Below, piece by piece: positions 15,268-24,446 of a DNA stretch of 36,769 nucleotides. Each line of letters starts with the position of its first letter. Position 1 is the stretch's first letter. The stretch covers positions 1 to 36,769 of the forward strand of contig JAVCDD010000066.1 of NCBI GenBank assembly GCA_030765125.1. The letters are read 5' to 3'. The notes beneath the pieces are model-generated. The model ran no database searches. It was given only the letters and a program-made list of their open reading frames with translations, and was not told where the DNA came from. This DNA comes from Candidatus Hatepunaea meridiana (GTDB taxonomy: Bacteria > Electryoneota > AABM5-125-24 > Hatepunaeales > Hatepunaeaceae). The position numbers were made by a program, and so were the translations under genes.

Positions 15268-16557
15268 TTGCGCATTTACATAAACGAAGCAAAACACCAC
15301 GTCGGCGAACAAGTCCAAATCGCCGGCTGGTTATACAATAAACGATCATCAGGCAAGCTCCACTTCCTGATCCTGCGCGATGGCACGGGCTTAATGCAAG
15401 CAGTCGTTTCCAAGAAGGAAGTACCGGAAGAAGCTTTCAAGCTGTCCGGTGAGTTGACTCAGGAGTGCTCACTGATCGTAACAGGTAAGGTATCGGAAGA
15501 GCCTCGATCACCGGGCGGTTTTGAACTACACGTTTCGGACGTCGAACTGGTTGGGAAATCTGAAGATTATCCGATTACGCCTAAAGAGCATGGGATTGAA
15601 TTTCTACTTGACCGGCGTCACCTCTGGTTAAGGTCGAAACGGCAGCACGCTATCCTGCGAATACGCGCGGAGACGGCAGCAGCAATGCGGGATTATCTGA
15701 ACTCGCGCGGCTACGTAAACCTCGACACGCCGATCTTTACGCCAAATGCCTGCGAAGGAACCTCAAACCTGTTCGAGACCGAGTACTTCGGCAGCAAGGC
15801 ATACCTCGCTCAATCCGGGCAGCTTTATTCGGAAGCGGCGATTATGTCATTCAGCAAGGTCTATTGTTTCGGACCGACGTTCAGGGCTGAGAAATCTAAA
15901 ACACGAAGGCATTTGACCGAATTCTGGATGTTGGAACCGGAAGAAGCCTGGCTCGATCTTGAGGGCTGTATGGATCTGATGGAGGACTTCATCGTTGAAG
16001 TGGTTGCTCGAGTGCTTGATACGCGAGCTGAGGAATTGAAAATTCTTGAGCGGGATACAAGTATTCTCGAACGTGTTCAAAAACCGTTCCCACGCATAAC
16101 TTACGATGATGCAGATAGAATCCTTAAGGAGAATGAATCGGATTTTGTGTACGGTGACGACTTTGGCGGTACTGATGAAACCATCCTCGGTGACAATTTC
16201 GACCGTCCGGTTATGATCCACCGTTGGCCCGCTGATATAAAAGCTTTCTATATGAAACGCGATCCTGATGATTACTCCAAGGCATTAGCAGTAGATATGT
16301 TAGCGCCTGAAGGACACGGCGAGGTCATCGGCGGATCGCAGCGAGAGGATGACTTGGAAGAGCTTGAGAAACGACTGAAAGAGCACGATCTGCCCAAGAA
16401 GTACTTTGAGTGGTATCTCGATCTGCGGCGTTATGGCACGGTTCCACACTCTGGATTCGGGTTGGGGTTTGAACGAACGGTCGGGTGGATATGTGGGACT
16501 AAGCATGTTCGTGAGACGATTTTGTTTCCGCGGATGATGTATCGGTTGGAACCGTAG
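15268..16557 (+). CDS. asnS: Asparaginyl-tRNA synthetase
   Basis: Charges tRNA-Asn with asparagine in the cytosol. 429 residues, the normal length. The N-terminal OB-fold anticodon-binding domain ([27 protein letters not shown]) precedes the class IIb catalytic core. Motif 2 is [25 protein letters not shown] and motif 3 is [42 protein letters not shown] is the substrate-binding block, and the retained features favour AsnS over AspS. The start is TTG at 15268, with GGAG and GAAAGG just upstream. The gene is flanked by defence-type genes on both sides and has a truncated duplicate of its 5' end 0.9 kb upstream. Confidence 0.96.
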   Translation: MRIYINEAKHHVGEQVQIAGWLYNKRSSGKLHFLILRDGTGLMQAVVSKKEVPEEAFKLSGELTQECSLIVTGKVSEEPRSPGGFELHVSDVELVGKSEDYPITPKEHGIEFLLDRRHLWLRSKRQHAILRIRAETAAAMRDYLNSRGYVNLDTPIFTPNACEGTSNLFETEYFGSKAYLAQSGQLYSEAAIMSFSKVYCFGPTFRAEKSKTRRHLTEFWMLEPEEAWLDLEGCMDLMEDFIVEVVARVLDTRAEELKILERDTSILERVQKPFPRITYDDADRILKENESDFVYGDDFGGTDETILGDNFDRPVMIHRWPADIKAFYMKRDPDDYSKALAVDMLAPEGHGEVIGGSQREDDLEELEKRLKEHDLPKKYFEWYLDLRRYGTVPHSGFGLGFERTVGWICGTKHVRETILFPRMMYRLEP

Positions 16558-16576
16558 GTAATTACCAAGGTATATT

Positions 16577-18325
16577 ATGCTTAACCATATAAAAATAAGA
16601 AACTTCAAACGTTTTGACAAGATAGATGTTGATCTCGGTGCGAGGGTTGTGTTTATCGGTCCTAATAACTCCGGTAAATCAACTGCATTACAGGCAATTG
16701 CTTTCTGGGATTTAGGGCTGAAGCGTTGGAATGAAAGGTTCAGCGAGAAGCCTGATTTAAAGGAGCGAATCGCTGTAACAATTAACAGGAATGATCTTAT
16801 CTCGATGCCGGTTCCGTCAACGAGACTGCTTTGGTTTGATTTACACGTTCGCAATGTTGAATTGATTAATAAAAAACAATCAACAAGCAATATTCGTATT
16901 GATATTATTGTTGATGGGATAACAGGTGGGAAATCCTGGTCATGTGGTCTTGAATTTGATTATGTAAATCCTGAATTGTTTTATTGTCGTCCTTTACGTA
17001 CCGGGAATATCAATAAACCTTCAAAGAAACTGGATAGGATGTCAATTCCCAAGGAAGCTAACAATGTGCAGATCGCTTATCTGCCACCTATGTCCGGTTT
17101 AGCTTCCTTTGAACCCAAGTTAGAACCGGGGAGGATTAATGTCCTTGTCGGAGAAGGTCAAACCGCACAAATATTGAGGAATCTCTGTTATAAAGTCTAT
17201 GATTTATCAGAGACTCATGCCAGTTGGTTAGAACTCAAAGAACACATTAAAAGATTATTTGGCGTTGAGCTTATGCCTCCGGTATTTAATATAGTTCGTG
17301 GCGAAATAACAATGAGTTATAAGGAAAAAAACGGGGTGCAATTAGACTTATCCGTATCGGGACGTGGCTTACAACAGACTATACTGTTACTTGCGTATAT
17401 GTATGCAAACCCGAATACCGTATTGCTATTGGATGAACCGGACGCTCATCTTGAAATACTGCGTCAACGCCAGACATATCAGTTACTTTCAACCGTTGCA
17501 GAAGAACAGGGATCGCAGATAATTATTGCCAGTCATTCGGAAGTCGTTCTTAATGAAGCTGCCGGCAGGGATACTGTTGTTGCTTTCATTGGAAAGCCTC
17601 ATACAATAACCGACAGAGGTAGTCAAGTTCTTAAATCACTTAAAGATATAGGTTATGATCAATACTTACCGGCGCTGACAAAGGGATGGGTTCTGTATTT
17701 GGAGGGTTCATCCGATCTTGCTATACTACAGGAATTTGCTTCGATTCTTAAGCATCCTGTAAAAGAACATCTGGAAGATGTGTTCGTTCATTATGTTTCT
17801 ACCAATTTACCTCAGAAGGCAAGGGATCATTTTTATGGCTTGCAAGAAGCAAAGAAAGAATTAAAAGGAATCGCCATTTTCGACAGGTTAGATAAAGAGC
17901 TACACACAGATTCCTCATTAATTGAATTGATGTGGAGTAAACGTGAAATAGAGAACTACTTTTGTACAGAAGATGTTCTGATTGCTTATGCCCGTAGTGA
18001 ATTAAATGAAGATGATATTTTTGGAAAGGCAGAAGCGGATAGGAGAGAAGAGGTGATGTGTGAATCAATATCTGATATTTCAATAGCATTAAGTACTTTA
18101 GGGAAACCGGATCCATGGTCACCCGATATAAAAACTACAGATGATTTCCTTGACCCATTGTTTGACAAATATTTCAAACGACTTGAACTGCCGAACTCAT
18201 TCAGGAAGAATCGTTATTATAAGTTAGCTCGGTTTGTTAATCCTAAGGATATTGATCCGGAGATTAAAGAGAAACTGGATTTGATTTACAAGGTTTTGTT
18301 GAAAGCTAAACCGTCAGTTTATTAA
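16577..18325 (+). CDS. OLD-like ATPase fused to TOPRIM (DUF4435-like) domain
   Basis: 582 residues. The N-terminal ABC-type ATPase has Walker A GPNNSGKST (28-36), signature VSGRGLQQTILLL near 253-265, Walker B VLLLDEPDAHLE near 280-291, and switch His in IASHSEVVLNEA near 316-327. The C-terminal part looks like a TOPRIM/DUF4435 nuclease: VLYLEGSSDLAIL near 371-383 (conserved Glu), IAIFDRLDKE near 432-441, and WSKREIENYF near 453-462. The last is the typical R-x-(E/L)-x-N-Y block of DUF4435. It is thus a single-chain counterpart of the two-gene pair that follows 11 bases downstream. A role as an OLD-like anti-phage nuclease is inferred. AAGG at 16567-16570 lies 6 bases before ATG 16577. Confidence 0.83.
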   Translation: MLNHIKIRNFKRFDKIDVDLGARVVFIGPNNSGKSTALQAIAFWDLGLKRWNERFSEKPDLKERIAVTINRNDLISMPVPSTRLLWFDLHVRNVELINKKQSTSNIRIDIIVDGITGGKSWSCGLEFDYVNPELFYCRPLRTGNINKPSKKLDRMSIPKEANNVQIAYLPPMSGLASFEPKLEPGRINVLVGEGQTAQILRNLCYKVYDLSETHASWLELKEHIKRLFGVELMPPVFNIVRGEITMSYKEKNGVQLDLSVSGRGLQQTILLLAYMYANPNTVLLLDEPDAHLEILRQRQTYQLLSTVAEEQGSQIIIASHSEVVLNEAAGRDTVVAFIGKPHTITDRGSQVLKSLKDIGYDQYLPALTKGWVLYLEGSSDLAILQEFASILKHPVKEHLEDVFVHYVSTNLPQKARDHFYGLQEAKKELKGIAIFDRLDKELHTDSSLIELMWSKREIENYFCTEDVLIAYARSELNEDDIFGKAEADRREEVMCESISDISIALSTLGKPDPWSPDIKTTDDFLDPLFDKYFKRLELPNSFRKNRYYKLARFVNPKDIDPEIKEKLDLIYKVLLKAKPSVY

Positions 18326-18336
18326 AGGAGGCTATA

Positions 18337-19437
18337 ATGACAAACAAGAAAGTTGGAAATATAAAACTACGACATCTAAAAATTAAGAATTTTAAGGCTT
18401 TGGATTCACTTGAACTTGATTTTCCTGAACCGCTTATGCCCAATGATCCTGACATCCTTGTCATTGGCAGTAAAAATGGAGTAGGAAAAACCTCTGTGTT
18501 AGAAGCCTGTTCACTACTTTTCTTAGCGATCTCAGGTGGTGATGGAGCTTTCTATAAGATTTTCGATTCTGATAATAAAGGTATGCTTCGCGATCTACTT
18601 ATTCGTGCAGGGAAAGAACAAGCGGTAATCGAGGGAACATTCGAGAATAGTAATGGTACTGCAAATATTGAAATTATTCTCTATAGGAATGTTAGTGAGT
18701 ATGATAGTTACTATTCTTTAAAAGGAGATATCATTGGAGATCCAGATTCCACAATGGGTTATGCTTTCACGGAGGATTTAGTTGTAAAACGCTTTTTGCC
18801 ATCATTTCTCGGAATGAGTCCGGAACCAATGATGCTGTCACCTTTTTTATATTTTCATAGTTATCGTAAAACAAGAGAAGGAGATCCGGAACTCAAAGAA
18901 ATTGTAGATGGCGGACGGGTTTATCAAGGAAGCGATTCAGGAATTCCAGCGTTTCATTCTGATTTTAAGGCTGAACTTATCAGATTGATGATGAGTAGTA
19001 AGGATATGATGGAGGAAATGGGTGTTGAAGAGGCAAAAACAGGGCTTGATAAATTAAATGAATTTGTAAAACACTATGCCGATAGGAGAATATCAGACAA
19101 AATACGACCGACGCCGGACAACAGGATGGGTATCCGTATCGCAATGCCGCGCGGGGAATATACATTCCCCTTCGATGGTCTTAGTTCCGGTCAAAAGGAG
19201 ATGATTACTACTCTATTCACAATCTGGTGGCATACAAGGATTCACCCAGGCATCATTCTTATCGATGAACCTGAACTTCATATGAATGCTGAGTGGCATC
19301 GCTTATTCATTAATCAACTTCACGAATTAGCCCCTCATAACCAATATATCATCGCATCTCATTCTGAGGATGTTTTTGATGCTGTTGATAAGAACCATCG
19401 TGTGATACTGCGTAAGGCGAAGGGTGAACAGGAATGA
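18337..19437 (+). CDS. AAA ATPase of PARIS-like pair (AriA-like)
   Basis: 366 residues. An ABC-type AAA_15/AAA_21 ATPase: KIKNFKALDSLELDF leads to Walker A GSKNGVGKTS at about 44-53, signature LSSGQKEM near 282-289, Walker B IILIDEPELHMN near 307-318, and switch His in IIASHSEDVFDAV near 338-350. A strong AAAGGAGG lies at 18324-18331. The next gene, a DUF4435 protein, overlaps it by four bases (ATGA). An AAA ATPase followed by DUF4435 is the layout of PARIS (AriA-AriB), which is held inactive until a phage anti-restriction protein triggers AriB. Assignment to PARIS proper rather than a sister type needs profile comparison. Confidence 0.83.
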   Translation: MTNKKVGNIKLRHLKIKNFKALDSLELDFPEPLMPNDPDILVIGSKNGVGKTSVLEACSLLFLAISGGDGAFYKIFDSDNKGMLRDLLIRAGKEQAVIEGTFENSNGTANIEIILYRNVSEYDSYYSLKGDIIGDPDSTMGYAFTEDLVVKRFLPSFLGMSPEPMMLSPFLYFHSYRKTREGDPELKEIVDGGRVYQGSDSGIPAFHSDFKAELIRLMMSSKDMMEEMGVEEAKTGLDKLNEFVKHYADRRISDKIRPTPDNRMGIRIAMPRGEYTFPFDGLSSGQKEMITTLFTIWWHTRIHPGIILIDEPELHMNAEWHRLFINQLHELAPHNQYIIASHSEDVFDAVDKNHRVILRKAKGEQE

Positions 19438-20315
19438 TTAAGCCCGAAATATCTGTTAGCAGTGAAGTTGTTCGGCAAGATGTATTACACACGCTATTCG
19501 TTGAAGGGAAAGAAAACAGCATTGATCCGATTGCATTAAGTGATTTACTTCCCAATGAGATTCGCGTTAAACCATTTGGACCTTCTTTTTATATAACTGC
19601 CGCCGCTGAAGCTCTGGTAAAAGAGCATCCCAATTACTATTTCCTCATCGACAGAGATCACCACGATGATGATTTCATTCAAAATTGCTGGGATCATTTT
19701 CCCGATCCCGATAAAGCAAATCTTCTCGTTTGGTTTCGCCGTGAACTTGAGAACTATTTCATTATACCTGAATACTTATTGAAATCACAGTACCTGGTCA
19801 AGAGCGAAGATGAATTGCGAACTTTGATTCTAAACTTATGTAGTGAACGTTTGTTTTTTGATGCTGCAAATTTAGTAATTATACAGATTAGAGAGGAATT
19901 AAAAGAGAACTGGATACGGTTATTTACTGATGTAAGTGAGTTTAATACAGAGCAGAACGCTATAAATAAGCTTAAGGATAGACAGGAATTTGACCAGTAT
20001 AAGCGCAAATTTTCGCAGTTAGTGGGAAACAAACGACTTGAGAATCGTTTCAGCAGCGTTTTAGATCGTATAACAGGCGGAAAAGAGCAAATCGAATATG
20101 GATGTGGAAAATGGCTTGAAATGATAAAAGGAAAAGCAGTGCTTCCTACAGTAATAAACTTATGCTTCAGAGTAAGAGATGCAAGGGGTAATTCACTTCA
20201 GGGTAGAATGAGAATCAATGAAGTTGTTAAAGATTTGGTAAGAAAACCTTTTGAGAAGCAACCTGATGACTTCAAGAGGTTATATAATGTTATAAACGAT
20301 AGAATAGCCGAGTAA
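19434..20315 (+). CDS. DUF4435 TOPRIM-type effector of PARIS-like pair (AriB-like)
   Basis: 293 residues. TOPRIM-like features are visible: LFVEGKENSID near residues 21-31 (catalytic Glu), YYFLIDRDHHDDDF near 68-81 (acidic cluster), and VWFRRELENYFIIPEYLL near 99-116, the diagnostic DUF4435 block. In PARIS the AriB homologue is released from AriA and cuts tRNA; whether this one does is unknown. Translation is coupled to the ATPase gene by a 4-nt overlap. dnaE starts nine bases after its stop, so the defence pair lies directly upstream of an essential gene on the same strand. Confidence 0.83.
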   Translation: MIKPEISVSSEVVRQDVLHTLFVEGKENSIDPIALSDLLPNEIRVKPFGPSFYITAAAEALVKEHPNYYFLIDRDHHDDDFIQNCWDHFPDPDKANLLVWFRRELENYFIIPEYLLKSQYLVKSEDELRTLILNLCSERLFFDAANLVIIQIREELKENWIRLFTDVSEFNTEQNAINKLKDRQEFDQYKRKFSQLVGNKRLENRFSSVLDRITGGKEQIEYGCGKWLEMIKGKAVLPTVINLCFRVRDARGNSLQGRMRINEVVKDLVRKPFEKQPDDFKRLYNVINDRIAE

Positions 20316-20324
20316 TAACCTACA

Positions 20325-23300
20325 ATGTCCTTCATCCACCTCCACAACCATTCCGACTACAGCATCCTCGACGGTATGTGCCACCTGAAAGGGTTAGTTC
20401 AGACTGCTGTTGACCAGAAAGCTCCTGCTATTGCATTGACCGATCATGGTAATTTGCATGGTGCGCTGGAATTCTATTCGCTTGCTCGTAAAGCTAAGAT
20501 TAAACCGATTATCGGTTGTGAATTCTATATCGCTCCCAAGTCTCGCTTTGATAAAAAAGTCAGTCAAGGTGATACCAGATATTATCATTTAGTGCTTCTT
20601 GCCAAGGATTATACCGGCTATAGGAATCTGACCAAGCTCTCCAGTGAGGGTTATATTTCAGGATTTTATTATAAACCTCGCATAGATAAAGAGTTGCTTT
20701 CTGAATACCATCAAGGATTAATCTGTCTGTCGGGCTGTCTTGAAGGTGAAATTCCTCAGATACTCTTATCCGGTAATATGAATGCCGCAAAGGAAGTTGC
20801 AGGATTTTACAAAAGCCTGTTCGGCGAGGATTTCTACCTTGAAATTATGCGCCACGGGATAAATGAACAAGAGCAAATTATTCCGCCTATGGTTGAGCTG
20901 TCGCATGAGATGGACATCAAACTGGTTGCCACTAACGACGCTCATTATATTAAGCGCGAATATGCCAAGGTTCAGGATGTGCTGCTTTGTATCGGTACTC
21001 AGAAACAACGGGAAGATACCAATCGAAAACAATTCCACGGTGAAGAATTTTATCTAAAGACGCCGGATGAGATGGTTGAATTGTTCAGTGATTATCCTGA
21101 GGCGATAGCTTCTACACTTGAGATAGCAGAGAAGTGTAATCTGGAGATACCTTTAGGCGAGAATCATTTTCCGATCTTTGACTTGCCCGATCCGTACTTG
21201 AATGCTGATGAATATCTGACAAAATTAGCTTATGAAGGATTGAAGAAACGTTTTCCCGATGGTTTGCCGGAAGGTGCAGAAGAACGATTAAAATACGAGC
21301 TTGAAGTAATCAAACAGACCGGATTTGCCAATTATTTCCTTATAGTAGCGGATTTCATACAGTGGGCGAAAGATCACGGGATTCCAGTCGGTGCAGGCAG
21401 GGGATCGGCTGCCGGTTGTCTGGTTATTTATAGTCTCGGTATTACCAATCTTGATCCGCTTAAGTATGAACTGATCTTCGAGCGTTTTCTCAATCCTGAA
21501 CGGGTATCACCACCGGATATCGATATTGACTTCTCTGATGATCGCCGCGAAGAAGTTATCGACTATGTAAAAGATAAATATGGTCAGGACAGCGTTTGCC
21601 GGATTATTACTTTTGGTACGATGGCAGCGCGATCGGCTATCAGAGATGTTGCCAGAGTGTTAGGGCTTGCTTATGCCGAATCAGATAAGATCGCGAAGTT
21701 GATTCCACTGATTGGCAAAGAAATTACAATTGAAAAATCTATAAAAGATGTACCTGAATTAAGGAACTTGATTGCTTCAGATCCGCGTTTCGGAGAGCTT
21801 ATCGAGCACGCCCTTGTTATCGAGGGGACAATTCGACACGCCAGTACTCACGCTGCCGGAGTGGTCATTTGTCCCGGTCCGACAGTCAATTATATCCCGG
21901 TATGCAAGCAAAGCGATGATGATGAGATGTATTCTCAATATGATATGAATTGGATAGATAAGTTGGGATTGCTTAAGATGGATTTTCTGGGATTGCAAAC
22001 GCTTCAGGAAATTGATCTGGCACAAAAAGCGCTAAAAAAGCGCGGTATTGATATTGATTTTAACGGGAGAGGTGAAAAATATAACGATCCTGGAGTATTC
22101 AAGCTCTTTGGCGAGGGTGATACAGTAGGCGTGTTCCAGTTTGAGTCCGGCGGTATGCGTAAGTATCTTATGAAGCTTAAACCGGAGACGCTGGAAGATT
22201 TAGTTGCGATGAATGCGCTTTATCGTCCCGGACCAATGAAGGAAATACCGGTTTATATCGATTGTAAATTTGGAAAACGCAAGCCAAAATACCTTCATCC
22301 CAAGCTTGAACCTATCCTGAAGTCTACGTATGGAGTAATTACTTATCAGGAACAAGTGATGCGTATAGCGACTGATTTGGCTAATTTTTCACTTGGCAAG
22401 GCGGATATACTGCGTAAAGCAATGGGTAAGAAGATTCCGGAACTTATGAAATCACTTGGCGATGAATTTATTGATAGATGCGAAAAGAACGGTATTGAAA
22501 GGAAAACGGCTGAAGCTATATATGACCTAATGGCACAGTTTGCAAGCTATGGCTTTGTTAAAGCTCACGCAGCGGGTTATGCAATTATCGCTTATCAATG
22601 TGGTTATCTAAAGCACTATTATACACCTGAATACCTGGCGGGATGTTTAACTGTGCGCTGTAACAATACTGAACAGGTGATGAAATTGATAGCTGAGTGT
22701 CGCTCTCATAATATTACCGTTATGCCGCCTGATATAAATAAAAGCGAGGCGAGGTTTGTAGCAATTGAAAAGAATATACTATTCGGTTTGGCGGCTATAA
22801 AGAACGTTGGCGATACAGCCGTTAAAGCAATCATTGAAGCCAGGTCAGAGGTTGGATCGTTCAATTCGCTGCATAACTTCTTAGCTTCAGTTGATTTGCG
22901 GGTCGTTAATAAGAGAGTAGTTGAAAGTCTTATTGATGCCGGTGCATTTGACGATCTTGGTCCAAACCGCGCTACAATGCTTGCTTCTGTATCGAGCGCC
23001 GTTGCTTATGCGCATGCTTTTGCCGAGGAGAAACTGCGTAATCAAACGACTCTTTTTGGCGGCGGAGGCGATGATGACGAGGGTGGAATTTTTCTGCCAC
23101 CACCGGATTTGCACGATATGGATGAATTACCGGATAGTGAGCTGCAATTACGTGAGAAAAAGGTTCTTGGTTACTATGTTTCGAGTCATCCATTGGCGAG
23201 TTATGCTCGTGAAATTGATGGTCTTGCTACATATCTTCTTGGCGATAAGGACGAGTTTACTCACGATACAAGCTATAAAGTATGTGTTGTCATATCATCA

Positions 23301-23768
23301 GCGCAGCATAGAAACACTCGCAAAGGTGACATGATGGCGATCCTGAAGGTCGAAGATTTGACGGGATCAATCGAGGCGTTGGTTTTTCCAAAGGCGTATG
23401 CAAGTATTGGTGATAGGTTAATTACGGACAGTCTGGTTGGATTATCCGGACGTATCTCACGCAAGGATGAGGAAGAAGAGCCCAAATTAATAGTGGATGA
23501 GATTGTTAATCTGGATCAGGCTGCTGAAATATGGGGACAAGCGCTGCATATCAATCTTTCTGCAGAATATGTTACTCCCCCGTTGCTCGACCGTCTTGAG
23601 AGTCTATTTTCTGATAATCGTGGTAGCTGTATGGTATATATTGACTTAACATATCCTGACGGCGATAAAAAAACTCTGCTGCTGGATAGATACAAGGTTA
23701 GACCTACGCAGCAAGTAATGCAAAGATTAACAGAAATCGTCGGTGAAGATCAAATAAGGATTATGTAG
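20325..23768 (+). CDS. dnaE: DNA polymerase III subunit alpha
   Basis: The replicative polymerase of the chromosome. 1147 residues, close to the E. coli length. The N-terminal PHP domain has FIHLHNHSDYSILDGM and ALTDHGNLHGALEFY. The polymerase core has GAGRGSAAGCLVIYSLGI, PPDIDIDFSDDRREEVI with the catalytic aspartates, and FQFESGGMRKYL..ALYRPGPM. Helix-hairpin-helix motifs near 850-900 and an OB fold near 985-1030 (VCVVISSAQHRNTRKGDMMAILKVEDLTGSIEALVFP) follow. ATG 20325 starts nine bases after the DUF4435 gene. Nothing looks broken. Confidence 0.97.
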   Translation: MSFIHLHNHSDYSILDGMCHLKGLVQTAVDQKAPAIALTDHGNLHGALEFYSLARKAKIKPIIGCEFYIAPKSRFDKKVSQGDTRYYHLVLLAKDYTGYRNLTKLSSEGYISGFYYKPRIDKELLSEYHQGLICLSGCLEGEIPQILLSGNMNAAKEVAGFYKSLFGEDFYLEIMRHGINEQEQIIPPMVELSHEMDIKLVATNDAHYIKREYAKVQDVLLCIGTQKQREDTNRKQFHGEEFYLKTPDEMVELFSDYPEAIASTLEIAEKCNLEIPLGENHFPIFDLPDPYLNADEYLTKLAYEGLKKRFPDGLPEGAEERLKYELEVIKQTGFANYFLIVADFIQWAKDHGIPVGAGRGSAAGCLVIYSLGITNLDPLKYELIFERFLNPERVSPPDIDIDFSDDRREEVIDYVKDKYGQDSVCRIITFGTMAARSAIRDVARVLGLAYAESDKIAKLIPLIGKEITIEKSIKDVPELRNLIASDPRFGELIEHALVIEGTIRHASTHAAGVVICPGPTVNYIPVCKQSDDDEMYSQYDMNWIDKLGLLKMDFLGLQTLQEIDLAQKALKKRGIDIDFNGRGEKYNDPGVFKLFGEGDTVGVFQFESGGMRKYLMKLKPETLEDLVAMNALYRPGPMKEIPVYIDCKFGKRKPKYLHPKLEPILKSTYGVITYQEQVMRIATDLANFSLGKADILRKAMGKKIPELMKSLGDEFIDRCEKNGIERKTAEAIYDLMAQFASYGFVKAHAAGYAIIAYQCGYLKHYYTPEYLAGCLTVRCNNTEQVMKLIAECRSHNITVMPPDINKSEARFVAIEKNILFGLAAIKNVGDTAVKAIIEARSEVGSFNSLHNFLASVDLRVVNKRVVESLIDAGAFDDLGPNRATMLASVSSAVAYAHAFAEEKLRNQTTLFGGGGDDDEGGIFLPPPDLHDMDELPDSELQLREKKVLGYYVSSHPLASYAREIDGLATYLLGDKDEFTHDTSYKVCVVISSAQHRNTRKGDMMAILKVEDLTGSIEALVFPKAYASIGDRLITDSLVGLSGRISRKDEEEEPKLIVDEIVNLDQAAEIWGQALHINLSAEYVTPPLLDRLESLFSDNRGSCMVYIDLTYPDGDKKTLLLDRYKVRPTQQVMQRLTEIVGEDQIRIM

Positions 23769-23796
23769 TACTACTTTGTTAAGTGAGTATCGCGTA

Positions 23797-23888
23797 GGAA
23801 ATAAGGGGACAGTATACCTATTTTTATAAATACTCTTTAAAATAACGACAGTCCATAGAAAAAATAGGTATACTGTCCCCATATTTCC
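23797..23888. repeat. Palindromic element family B, intergenic copy
   Basis: 29-base arms at 23797-23825 and 23860-23888 match with one mismatch. The GGGG-CCCC core is 76 nt. Its loop (ATAAATACTCTTTAAAATAA type) is nearly identical to that of the copy at 32193-32287 but differs from the two coding copies. In the frame used by the coding copies it has a TAA stop. Confidence 0.92.
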
Positions 23889-23890
23889 AG

Positions 23891-23975
23891 AAATAGTAGA
23901 AGCGACACTCTTTCGCTTGAACTTTCGCATTTCAAAGATATTGCCCAAGCGACAAGAGTGTCGCTTCTACTATTT
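23891..23975. repeat. Palindromic element family C, intergenic copy
   Basis: 22-base perfect inverted arms at 23891-23912 and 23954-23975 (AAATAGTAGAAGCGACACTC type). It directly follows a family B copy, the same order as at 7669-7840. Together they fill the 233-base dnaE-dtd gap; no gene is seen there. Confidence 0.92.
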
Positions 23976-24001
23976 CCAAAATCATCTACCAGATTATTAA
24001 T

Positions 24002-24439
24002 ATGAAAACCGTAATTCAAAGAGTATCACGAGCTTCCGTTAAGGTAAATTGTAGTGTAATCAGCAGCATTGACCGCGGCATCCTTGCTTTGGTAGGCTTC
24101 ACGCATAACGACAGCGAGGATGAACTAATATGGACTGCTCATAAGTTAGCCGGATTAAGGATATTTGAAGATAATAATTGTAAGATGAACCTGTCGTTGA
24201 AGGATACCGCAGGAAAAGTGATGGTTGTTTCACAGTTTACGCTGTATGCGGATGTTAGAAAAGGACGTCGACCTGCATTTGTCGATGCTGCCGAACCAAA
24301 TAGAGCGAAATTCTTGTATGAACGGTTTTGTGATTTGTTAGAAGCTGAAGACATTATAGTCGAACGTGGTGAGTTTGGCGCCAGAATGGAAGTTGAATTG
24401 GTCAATGATGGACCCGTTACAATAATAATAGAAAGATAA
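24002..24439 (+). CDS. dtd: D-aminoacyl-tRNA deacylase
   Basis: Hydrolyses D-amino acids (and glycine) from mischarged tRNA in the cytosol. 145 residues, the normal length. It opens with MKTVIQRVSRASVKV. The SQFTLYAD active-site block is at about residues 78-85, and NDGPVTIII with the Gly-cisPro proofreading element is at about 135-143. The next gene starts seven bases after the stop. Confidence 0.97.
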   Translation: MKTVIQRVSRASVKVNCSVISSIDRGILALVGFTHNDSEDELIWTAHKLAGLRIFEDNNCKMNLSLKDTAGKVMVVSQFTLYADVRKGRRPAFVDAAEPNRAKFLYERFCDLLEAEDIIVERGEFGARMEVELVNDGPVTIIIER

Positions 24440-24446
24440 GTTTTAT

